A DNA stretch of 6,930 nucleotides from positions 1-6,930 of the forward strand of contig JABDRC010000338.1 in the NCBI GenBank assembly GCA_013041945.1. Direction: 5' to 3'. Numbering within the stretch: the stretch's first letter is position 1; each line of letters begins with the position of its first letter. This stretch comes from Halobacteria archaeon (lineage in GTDB: Bacteria; Pseudomonadota; Gammaproteobacteria; UBA9214). Both the position numbers and the translations under genes were made by a program. This document shows, piece by piece, positions 1-5,425 of the stretch. Below the pieces are notes generated by a model. That model saw only the letters and a list, made by a program, of their open reading frames with translations, ran no database searches and was not told where the DNA came from.

Positions 1-54
1 TATACTAAAGTATATATTAGTGTCCAGCAATTTACTTATACTCTGTAAGTATAT
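1..54. repeat. AT-rich duplicated dyad (TATACT/AGTATA), possible operator
   Basis: The half-sites TATACT and AGTATA occur twice as inverted pairs: at 1-6 with 9-14 (2-base spacer) and at 37-42 with 48-53 (5-base spacer). The octamer AAGTATAT is also directly repeated at 8-15 and 47-54. The first 60 bases are about 25% G+C by hand count, far below the rest of the window. Paired dyads in an AT-rich non-coding stretch could be binding sites for a dimeric regulator of a gene to the left, but AT-rich DNA yields such dyads easily by chance. The first dyad starts at base 1, so the array may continue outside the window. Confidence 0.35.
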
Positions 55-63
55 GTCTATAAA
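35..63 (-). promoter_or_regulatory. Candidate leftward sigma70-type promoter
   Basis: Read on the minus strand, TTTATA (58-63) is followed after exactly 17 bases by TATAAG (35-40). These match the -35 and -10 consensus hexamers at four and five of six positions. The -10 element overlaps the TATACT/AGTATA dyad at 37-53, an arrangement that would suit a repressor site. It would drive a gene beyond the left edge. The AT-rich context makes chance matches likely, so this is tentative. Confidence 0.25.
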
Positions 64-139
64 TATTATTTATCTTTTGGCGCTAAATCAGCATTAGAGT
101 AGCGACGATCTGAAGGCATCACCGGGCCAATTCGAAGGG

Positions 140-180
140 AAAAGAACAACAACCGGCCCCCAAGGGGATGACAGTGCCGG
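140..180 (-). terminator. Weak intrinsic terminator candidate after the channel-like gene
   Basis: On the minus strand, 15 bases past the stop codon of the channel-like gene, CCGGC (176-180) can pair with GCCGG (153-157). Inside that pair lies a second inverted repeat, CCCC/GGGG (158-167), with a very small loop. A T-rich tract, TTGTTGTTCTTTT, follows directly (140-152). The GC stem followed by a T-rich tail fits Rho-independent termination. The stem is interrupted by an unpaired stretch and the tail is broken by other bases, so strength is doubtful. Confidence 0.35.
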
Positions 181-194
181 AATCAGGCCCGGAA

Positions 195-686
195 TTATTT
201 CGCGCGCACCGACTTCAGGTGTTCCACATGTTCAATCAGCGAGTCGGTGGTCTCCTTGAGCAACTCCAGTTCTTCGATGGACAGGTCGTCGAGTTGCTCC
301 AGGTTGTATTCAATCGTATCGATTATTTGCTTCGAGGGGCGCTGCAAGGGGCGCATAAAGTAGGCGGTCACTGTGGCCACAATCGCTCCGAAGAAGAGCA
401 GGGAGCCGAGAATGATCCAAATGGCACCGATAAATTCCGCTATGCCGCTTTTTGGCATATCAGCGATGCCTGCGGTGGAAAAAGCGGCAATCCCCCAGTA
501 CAGGGCCTTTCCATAGGAGGTTATGGAAGTACCTTCAGCACCTTGCTCGCCAAAATAGATACCGGCAGAGAAAAGCATCCATAACATCACCAGCAGAAAA
601 GTCATATTGATCACGGGTGTGTGAATCACAATATCCCGGATGAACTTCTTGCCCCTCTTTTTCAGGCTTCTCTTCTTGCGGCGCAT
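195..686 (-). CDS. Two-TM potassium-channel-like membrane protein with altered selectivity filter
   Basis: This 163-residue protein is built like the pore module of a two-transmembrane potassium channel (Ion_trans_2 type). A very basic cytoplasmic start (residues 1-17, rich in K and R) precedes a first hydrophobic helix at about 25-45, a short loop, a pore-helix-like stretch at 60-70 (ALYWGIAAFS, comparable to ALWWSVETAT of KcsA), and a second helix at about 84-110. Where channels have TVGYGD, this protein has TAGIAD (residues 71-76, bases 459-476). The filter's tyrosine and second glycine are therefore replaced, while the threonine, first glycine and aspartate remain. The tail (118-160) is highly charged and probably helical or coiled-coil, with no RCK or other ligand-binding domain. 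The start at 686 is preceded by a modest purine-rich stretch (GAGAG at 694-698). The gene lies downstream of queG on the same strand after a 159-base gap and is lower in GC than its neighbours. Membrane location and fold are fairly safe; potassium selectivity or any transport at all is not shown. Confidence 0.8.
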   Translation of the reverse strand: MRRKKRSLKKRGKKFIRDIVIHTPVINMTFLLVMLWMLFSAGIYFGEQGAEGTSITSYGKALYWGIAAFSTAGIADMPKSGIAEFIGAIWIILGSLLFFGAIVATVTAYFMRPLQRPSKQIIDTIEYNLEQLDDLSIEELELLKETTDSLIEHVEHLKSVRAK

Positions 687-722
687 TGTTTCGCTCTCGT
701 TAACGTATGCTGATGTCCGGCT

Positions 723-797
723 GCCCTGACAAGATTACACTTTACCGGTGAAATGGCGAAGCGCCGTGGTCCGGTGTTTGCACCGGCAGGTCAGGGC
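723..797. repeat. Nested and competing inverted repeats between queG and the channel-like gene
   Basis: A perfect 8-base inverted repeat, GCCCTGAC (723-730) and GTCAGGGC (790-797), encloses smaller hairpins. These are GGCG/CGCC around AAG (755-765) and a perfect 6-base GC-rich stem, CCGGTG/CACCGG with loop TTTG (771-786). CCGGTG also occurs at 745-750, so CACCGG (781-786) has two alternative partners. In the minus-strand transcript this lies after the queG stop codon and before the channel-like gene. It may end or pause queG transcription or protect RNA ends. No U-tract follows any stem, so it is not a standard intrinsic terminator. Together with its flanks it accounts for most of the 159-base spacer (687-845), in which I see no gene. 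Confidence 0.4.
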
Positions 798-845
798 GCG
801 CGCAGCTCCCCTGCAGGTCTCCCTCGGGTCCGTGGCTGGCAGGTA

Positions 846-1913
846 TCAGGCACCGTGTTGTTGCAATGCCCACTCGACATGCTCGCGCACCAGGGCCGAG
901 GGGTGCCGCGCGCGGTCTCCGAGTGCCTCGACCACGGCCTGCGTGGTGGGGGCGTTGCCCAGCGCCACCGCAATGTTGCGCAGCCAGCATTCATGACCGA
1001 TGCGGTGAATGGCGCTGCCCCGTGTGCAGCGTTCGAACTCTGCCTCGTTCCAGGCAAACAGACGTACCAGGTCGCTGCTGTCCAGTGCATGCCGGGGCTG
1101 GAAGTCGGTTTCACCGCTGTCCTGTGCAAAGCGGTTCCACGGGCACACCAGCTGGCAGTCATCGCACCCGTAGATGCGATTACCGAGCATGGGCCGCAGG
1201 TGTTCCGGGATCGATCCGCGCAACTCGATGGTGAGATAGGAGATACACAGGCGTGCGTCGAGCTGCTGCGGTCCCGTGATGGCGCCGGTCGGGCAGGCAT
1301 CGATACATGCCTGGCACTCGCCGCAATGGTCGGTGGCCGGGGTGTCGGACGGCAGTTCGAGGTCGGTATAGAGTTCGCCGAGAAAGAACCAGGAGCCGGC
1401 GCGTTCGTTGATGAGGTTGGTGTGCTTGCCTATCCAGCCGAGTCCGGCATTCCGTGCGAGTGCCTTTTCCAGTACCGGCGCGCTGTCGGTGAAGGCGCGG
1501 TAGCCGAATGCGCCGACCGCTGCGCTGATGCGTTCGGCCAGTTTTTGCAATCGCTTGCGCAGTACCTTGTGATAGTCGCGGCCGAGCGCATAGCGCGACA
1601 GGTAGGCCAGCGCCGGGTCGTGCATGACTTCATCAGCCGCGCGTGCCGCGCCCGGCCAGTAGTCCATGCGTACCGAGATGACGGTGGTCGTGCCGGGCAC
1701 CAGGTCTGCGGGTCGGCTGCGGCGTGTGCCGTGACGCGCCATGTAGTCCATCTCGCCATGACGCCCGGCCGCCAGCCAGTTCAGCAGGTGTGTCTCGTCT
1801 GCATCCAGCCGGGCCGGACAGATGCCGACCTGCTGGAAGCCGAGTGCCTGTCCCCAGTGCTTGATGTCGGCCGCCAGGGTGGCTGGATCGGGAGTTGGTT
1901 TCGCCGTTGTCAT
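846..1913 (-). CDS. queG: Epoxyqueuosine reductase QueG
   Basis: QueG is the cobalamin- and iron-sulfur-dependent cytosolic enzyme that reduces epoxyqueuosine to queuosine in the wobble position of GUN-anticodon tRNAs, the last step of queuosine synthesis. The 355-residue product is close to the family length (about 350-380). It shows the expected catalytic region DSAPVLEK at 143-150, with D143 the likely catalytic acid, and the conserved stretch GLGWIGKHTNL at 157-167. The first [4Fe-4S] site is C197, C200, C203 and C207 in a CxxCxxCxxxCP pattern. The second is C223 with C250, C253 and C257 (CDDCQLVCPWN). The C-terminal part (about 300-353, including HRIGHECWLRNIAVALGN) resembles the HEAT-like repeat that helps bind tRNA. 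The ATG at 1911-1913 is used because the family's N-terminal helix begins soon after it; no strong ribosome-binding site is visible. It diverges from nnr across 77 bases, as in many gammaproteobacteria. Confidence 0.96.
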   Translation of the reverse strand: MTTAKPTPDPATLAADIKHWGQALGFQQVGICPARLDADETHLLNWLAAGRHGEMDYMARHGTRRSRPADLVPGTTTVISVRMDYWPGAARAADEVMHDPALAYLSRYALGRDYHKVLRKRLQKLAERISAAVGAFGYRAFTDSAPVLEKALARNAGLGWIGKHTNLINERAGSWFFLGELYTDLELPSDTPATDHCGECQACIDACPTGAITGPQQLDARLCISYLTIELRGSIPEHLRPMLGNRIYGCDDCQLVCPWNRFAQDSGETDFQPRHALDSSDLVRLFAWNEAEFERCTRGSAIHRIGHECWLRNIAVALGNAPTTQAVVEALGDRARHPSALVREHVEWALQQHGA

Positions 1914-1990
1914 GGGGACTGGATTTGTGCGTGTGCTTCACGGTATGTTGCTGATGTGACAATTCATTACAGCACAGTTGGCGGCCCGGC
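1914..1990. promoter_or_regulatory. Divergent control region between queG and nnr
   Basis: This 77-base spacer separates the start codons of two divergent genes, so it should hold promoters for both. It is more AT-rich in its middle than the flanking genes. An imperfect dyad, TGTGA (1955-1959) and TTACA (1967-1971) with a 7-base spacer, superficially resembles a CRP-type half-site pair, but the spacing and one base are wrong. I could not find a convincing -35/-10 pair on either strand. Neither gene has a clear Shine-Dalgarno sequence here. Confidence 0.4.
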
Positions 1991-3484
1991 ATGAACTCCG
2001 GATCACGTCCGCGGGAAAATGACCCGCTGTACCGCGCGGAACAGATGCGCTCACTCGACCGCCATGCCATCGAGGAGGCCGGCATTCCCGGCTATACCCT
2101 GATGACACGCGCCGCGACGGCGGCGTGGACCGCCCTGCAGGCGCGCTGGCCCGATGCGCGTCAGCTGCTGGTGCTGTGCGGCGCTGGCAACAACGGCGGT
2201 GACGGCCTGGTGCTGGCACGCCTGGCACACAAGGCCGGCTGCCAGGTGCGTGTGCTGCAACCGGGCGAGCCGGACAGGTCGACGGGCGATGCCGCGACCG
2301 CGCATGCCGACTGGCTGGCGGCGGGCGGGAAAATCGAGCCGCTGACGGCAGACACGCGGGTCACGGCCGACGTCATCGTCGATGCGTTGCTCGGTACCGG
2401 TTTTGCCGGCGCGCTGGCGGGGCAGTGGCGCGAGGTGGTCGACGCGGCCAACGCGGCGCGTGTGCCGATTATTGCCCTCGACATACCGAGCGGCCTGCTG
2501 GCCGACAGCGGCCATGTCGAAGGCAGCGTTATCCATGCCGACCTGACCGTGACCTTCATCGGCCGCAAGCCCGGCCTGTATACCGGCGAGGGTCCTGCCT
2601 GCTGCGGCGAGATCGTGTTTGACGATCTCGGTGTCCCCGACGAGGTGTACCGGCAGGTTGCGCCCTGCGCGATGCTGGATGACGGGCTGCGGCCAAACCC
2701 GTTCGATGCGCCGCGCCGCCGCACCGCACACAAGGGAAATTTCGGCCACGTGCTGGTTGTGGGCGGCGATCACGGCATGAACGGCGCCGCGCGCCTGGCC
2801 GGTGAAGCGGCGCTGCGCAGCGGCGCGGGCCGCGTCAGCCTGGCCACCCGCAGTGCACATGCGGCCAGCCTGGCCGCGGCCTGCCCGGAACTGATGTGCC
2901 ACGGTGTCGAAACCGCCGCGGAGCTGAAGGGCTTGCTGGCCAGGACCACCGTGGTGGTCGCCGGGCCCGGCCTGGGCCGGTCAGCCTGGGCGCAGGGCCT
3001 GTTGTCGGCAGTGCTGGAATCCCCGCTGCCGCTGGTGCTGGATGCCGATGCGCTGAACCTGCTGGCCGGTGAGCCGCTGGCGCGCGGCAACTGGATACTG
3101 ACGCCGCACCCGGGTGAGGCATCGCGTTTGCTGGACTGCACCATTGCCGCTATCCAGCAGGACCGGCTGGCGGCCGTGCAGGCATTGCAGGCCCGCTGGG
3201 GCGGCACCGTGGTGTTGAAGGGCGCCGGTACGCTGGTGTGTGCCGAGGCGGCATTGCCGGTTATCTGTAGCACGGGTAATCCGGGCATGGCGACTGCCGG
3301 CACGGGTGATGTACTCAGCGGGATCGCCGGTGCGCTGGTGGCGCAGGGCCTGCCGCTGGCGGACGCTGCGCGTGCCGCCGTTACGCTGCACGGTGCCGCC
3401 GGTGATCGCGCCTCGCGTCAGGGGGAGCGCGGCCGGCTGGCGCGCGACCTGATTGCCGAACTGCCCGGTCTCCTGCGTGACTGA
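1991..3484 (+). CDS. nnr: Bifunctional NAD(P)H-hydrate epimerase / ADP-dependent NAD(P)H-hydrate dehydratase
   Basis: This cytosolic metabolite-repair enzyme restores NADH and NADPH that have been hydrated by heat or enzyme side reactions. The N-terminal YjeF_N half (about 13-225) interconverts the R and S hydrates. The C-terminal ribokinase-like half dehydrates the S form using ADP. In the epimerase half I see LYRAEQMRSLDRHAIE (13-28), the glycine-rich nucleotide loop GAGNNGGDG (64-72), DALLGTG (131-137) and ALDIPSGL (162-169). In the dehydratase half I see KGNFGHVLVVGG (248-259), AGPGLG (324-329), DADALN (351-356), TPHPGEASRLL (371-381), KGAGTLV (410-416) and the signature GMATAGTGDVLSG (432-444), whose aspartate is the usual catalytic base. 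The length, 497 residues, is normal for the fused form. The ATG at 1991 is preferred over the ATG at 2045 because the conserved LYRAEQMR segment begins before the latter. The stop codon touches the tsaE start, implying co-transcription. Confidence 0.96.
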   Translation: MNSGSRPRENDPLYRAEQMRSLDRHAIEEAGIPGYTLMTRAATAAWTALQARWPDARQLLVLCGAGNNGGDGLVLARLAHKAGCQVRVLQPGEPDRSTGDAATAHADWLAAGGKIEPLTADTRVTADVIVDALLGTGFAGALAGQWREVVDAANAARVPIIALDIPSGLLADSGHVEGSVIHADLTVTFIGRKPGLYTGEGPACCGEIVFDDLGVPDEVYRQVAPCAMLDDGLRPNPFDAPRRRTAHKGNFGHVLVVGGDHGMNGAARLAGEAALRSGAGRVSLATRSAHAASLAAACPELMCHGVETAAELKGLLARTTVVVAGPGLGRSAWAQGLLSAVLESPLPLVLDADALNLLAGEPLARGNWILTPHPGEASRLLDCTIAAIQQDRLAAVQALQARWGGTVVLKGAGTLVCAEAALPVICSTGNPGMATAGTGDVLSGIAGALVAQGLPLADAARAAVTLHGAAGDRASRQGERGRLARDLIAELPGLLRD

Positions 3485-3940
3485 ATGATGCGGCTCGAAC
3501 TGGCGGACGCGCAGGCGACCGAGACGCTCGGCCGGCAGCTGGCAGCGGGGATGCAGCACGGCGTTGTCTATCTCGAGGGCGACCTGGGTGCGGGCAAGAC
3601 CGCGCTGGCGCGCGCGATCCTGCACGGGCGTGGTTACCCGGGCAAGGTCAAGAGTCCCACCTATACCCTGGTCGAACCCTACCGGCTGGGTGAGGAGGTC
3701 ATTTACCACCTGGATTTGTACCGGCTGTCAGACCCGGAGGAGCTGGAATGGCTGGGGCTGCGCGACCTGCTGGCGGAGACATCGTTGCTGTTGATCGAGT
3801 GGCCGGAACGGGGCGCAAACCAGCTGCCGCCACCGGATCTGGTGATCGCGCTCGACCACCACAACGCGGGTCGGGTGGCAAATGTGCAGCCTCGAACCGC
3901 CCTGGGGCACCATATGTTGGGCATACTGGAATCCCTATGA
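3485..3940 (+). CDS. tsaE: tRNA threonylcarbamoyladenosine biosynthesis ATPase TsaE
   Basis: TsaE is the small cytosolic P-loop ATPase that works with TsaB and TsaD to place threonylcarbamoyl on A37 of tRNAs reading ANN codons; the ATPase activity resets the TsaBD complex. The 151-residue product has the Walker A loop GDLGAGKT (32-39), the family signature KSPTYTLVEPY (56-66), HLDLYRL (75-81) with the conserved acidic D77, DPEELEWLG (83-91) and the EWP motif (105-107). Together these are diagnostic. The start codon follows the nnr stop with no gap (TGA then ATG); a second ATG three bases on would only remove one residue. With no visible ribosome-binding site of its own, translation is probably coupled to nnr. 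The C-terminus (LDHHNAGRVANVQP and onward) fits the variable end of the family. Confidence 0.95.
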   Translation: MMRLELADAQATETLGRQLAAGMQHGVVYLEGDLGAGKTALARAILHGRGYPGKVKSPTYTLVEPYRLGEEVIYHLDLYRLSDPEELEWLGLRDLLAETSLLLIEWPERGANQLPPPDLVIALDHHNAGRVANVQPRTALGHHMLGILESL

Positions 3941-4015
3941 TTGAACCCGTTAGGACGGTTATCTCTGCGCAGTCACAGATTTGACGTCTATCCTGAAGAG
4001 TTTTAACGGTATTTC

Positions 4016-4045
4016 TTGCAATCCACTGCGGGTTATGGCTAGAAT
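4016..4045 (+). promoter_or_regulatory. Sigma70-type promoter for amiB (and probably mutL)
   Basis: TTGCAA (4016-4021) and TAGAAT (4040-4045) are separated by 18 bases. They match the -35 consensus at four positions and the -10 consensus at five, within the 142-base gap after tsaE. Transcription would begin near 4052, giving an untranslated leader of about 31 bases to the GTG at 4083. If the promoter is real, the upstream in-frame candidates TTG 3981 and ATG 4035 are not transcribed from it, which supports the GTG start. Confidence 0.55.
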
Positions 4046-4082
4046 CCACAAAAACCAGAAGGGTATTGGGGCAACCAGCTAC

Positions 4083-5378
4083 GTGAAACGGCTACTCACA
4101 GGATTGTTTGTCTGGCTCGCAGCCATCTCTGCGGTGCAGGCCGCGACGGAATTCAAGGGTATGCGCCTGTGGGCGGCGCCGGATCACACCCGCGTCGTGT
4201 TCGATACCAGCGGACCGGTCAGCCACGAACTCTTTTCCCTGCCGAATCCCGACCGGCTGGTCATCGATGTGCAGGCGGCTGCGGCTGCCGAGACATTGCA
4301 GACCGCCGCGGCCGTCGGTGGCCTGGTGAAGGGCGTGCGTACCGCGATCAACAAGCCGGGTGTACTGCGCATCGTGCTCGATCTCAAGCAGACCGTTAAA
4401 CCGCGCAGCTTCAATCTCAGTCCGAACGACCGCTACGGCCATCGCCTGGTGGTTGACCTGTACGAGTCCGATTCCCAGGCCGCCCTGAAGAAAGTGGTGG
4501 CCACCAAGCCGGCCGTGCTGCGTGACCTGGTCATCGCTATCGATGCCGGCCATGGCGGCGACGACCCGGGTGCGGTCGGCCGCCACGGCACGCGTGAAAA
4601 GGATGTCGTGATGTCGATTGCCAGGCGGCTGGCGAAGCTGATCGAGGCAGAGCCCGGCATGCGCCCGGTGATGGTGCGCGAGGGTGACTACTACATCGGC
4701 CTGCGCAAGCGGATCGACAAGGCGCGCAAGCATGGCGCCGACCTGTTCATTTCCATTCATGCCGACGGCTTTCGTGACCGTCGCGCCAGCGGTTCGTCGG
4801 TCTACGTGCTGTCGCGACGCGGCGCCTCGTCCGAAATGGCGCGCGTGCTGGCGGCCAAGGAGAATGCCGCTGACCTGGCCGGTGGCGTAAGTCTCGACGA
4901 CAAGGATGAACTGTTGCGCGAGGTACTGCTCGACCTGTCCCAGACCGCGACCCTCGAGGCCAGTTTCGAAATGGCCGAAAACATGCTGGGCGAACTCAAA
5001 CGCATCGGCAAGACCCACAAGCAGTCGGTCCAGCAGGCCGGCTTCCTGGTGCTCAAGTCGCCCGATATCCCGTCGATCCTGGTCGAGACGGCCTTCATCA
5101 CCAATCCCAGCGAGGAGAAGCGGCTGCGCAGCCAGAAGCACCAGCAGAAGCTGGCGCGTGCCATGCTGCGCGGCATACGCGATTATTTCGGTACACACCG
5201 GCCGCCGGGCACACACGGTCTGACGCGCCAGTACGTGGTCAAGAGCGGCGACACCCTCAGCCACATCGCCTTGCGCCACCAGGTCAGCCTGAATACCCTG
5301 CGCGGCTTTAACGACCTGAAATCCGACACCGTAAGGGTCGGAGACAAGCTGCGTATTCCGCCGACTCGCGGCAGCTGA
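4083..5378 (+). CDS. amiB: N-acetylmuramoyl-L-alanine amidase, AMIN + Amidase_3 + LysM (AmiB/AmiC type)
   Basis: This is a periplasmic zinc amidase that cuts the bond between N-acetylmuramic acid and L-alanine to split septal peptidoglycan during division; the family is activated by EnvC/NlpD-type LytM proteins. Numbered from the GTG at 4083 (431 residues), residues 1-20 form a Sec signal peptide (MKRLLTGLFV start, AVQA-A cleavage site), without the twin arginine of E. coli AmiA and AmiC. An AMIN domain for septal targeting spans about 22-127. Amidase_3 spans about 149-368, with zinc ligands H157 (DAGHGG), E172 (REKDV) and H226 (SIHAD) and catalytic E335 (VETAFITN). The segment at about 258-315 corresponds to the inserted inhibitory helix region. 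A C-terminal LysM domain (384-426, YVVKSGDTLSHIA onward) binds peptidoglycan. In-frame TTG 3981 and ATG 4035 would lengthen the protein, but both lie upstream of the likely transcript start. Position beside mutL and the Sec signal favour the name amiB; some databases call this architecture amiC. Confidence 0.94.
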   Translation: MKRLLTGLFVWLAAISAVQAATEFKGMRLWAAPDHTRVVFDTSGPVSHELFSLPNPDRLVIDVQAAAAAETLQTAAAVGGLVKGVRTAINKPGVLRIVLDLKQTVKPRSFNLSPNDRYGHRLVVDLYESDSQAALKKVVATKPAVLRDLVIAIDAGHGGDDPGAVGRHGTREKDVVMSIARRLAKLIEAEPGMRPVMVREGDYYIGLRKRIDKARKHGADLFISIHADGFRDRRASGSSVYVLSRRGASSEMARVLAAKENAADLAGGVSLDDKDELLREVLLDLSQTATLEASFEMAENMLGELKRIGKTHKQSVQQAGFLVLKSPDIPSILVETAFITNPSEEKRLRSQKHQQKLARAMLRGIRDYFGTHRPPGTHGLTRQYVVKSGDTLSHIALRHQVSLNTLRGFNDLKSDTVRVGDKLRIPPTRGS

Positions 5379-5406
5379 CGTAATTCTCGCTATTCTGTGA
5401 CCGGGC

Positions 5407-5424
5407 CGGGCGGTATCATGCCCG
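5407..5424 (+). promoter_or_regulatory. Hairpin directly before the mutL start codon
   Basis: CGGGC (5407-5411) and GCCCG (5420-5424) form a 5-base GC stem with loop GGTATCAT, ending one base before the mutL ATG at 5426. The place where a Shine-Dalgarno sequence would normally sit is therefore inside or next to the hairpin, and none is recognisable. It could lower mutL translation or couple it to ribosomes finishing amiB, whose stop lies 47 bases upstream. The loop contains TATCAT (5414-5419), a -10-like hexamer without a good -35 partner. A stem this short may be fortuitous in GC-rich DNA. Confidence 0.3.
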
Positions 5425-5425
5425 C

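Noticed and set aside
168..584. Plus-strand frame opposite the channel-like gene (138 codons).
   Set aside because: The minus-strand frame has two clear membrane helices, a pore-like segment and a helical tail. The plus frame shows no coherent protein features.
704..732. Promoter for the channel-like gene: TTGTCA (727-732) and CATACG (704-709) on the minus strand, 17-base spacing.
   Set aside because: The -10 matches only three of six positions, and the predicted transcript start falls inside the presumed ribosome-binding site.
1955..1971. CRP-like site TGTGA-N7-TTACA between queG and nnr.
   Set aside because: CRP sites need a 6-base spacer and TCACA on the right. Both conditions fail, so it is only a weak dyad.
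753..1994. Long open frame on the plus strand opposite queG (413 codons).
   Set aside because: It is antisense to a gene with clear iron-sulfur motifs, has no recognisable domains, and long antisense frames are expected in GC-rich coding DNA.
3944..3960. Hairpin just after tsaE, AACCCGT/ACGGTT with a bulged base, as a terminator.
   Set aside because: The stem is short and AT-containing and no T-tract follows, so termination there cannot be supported.
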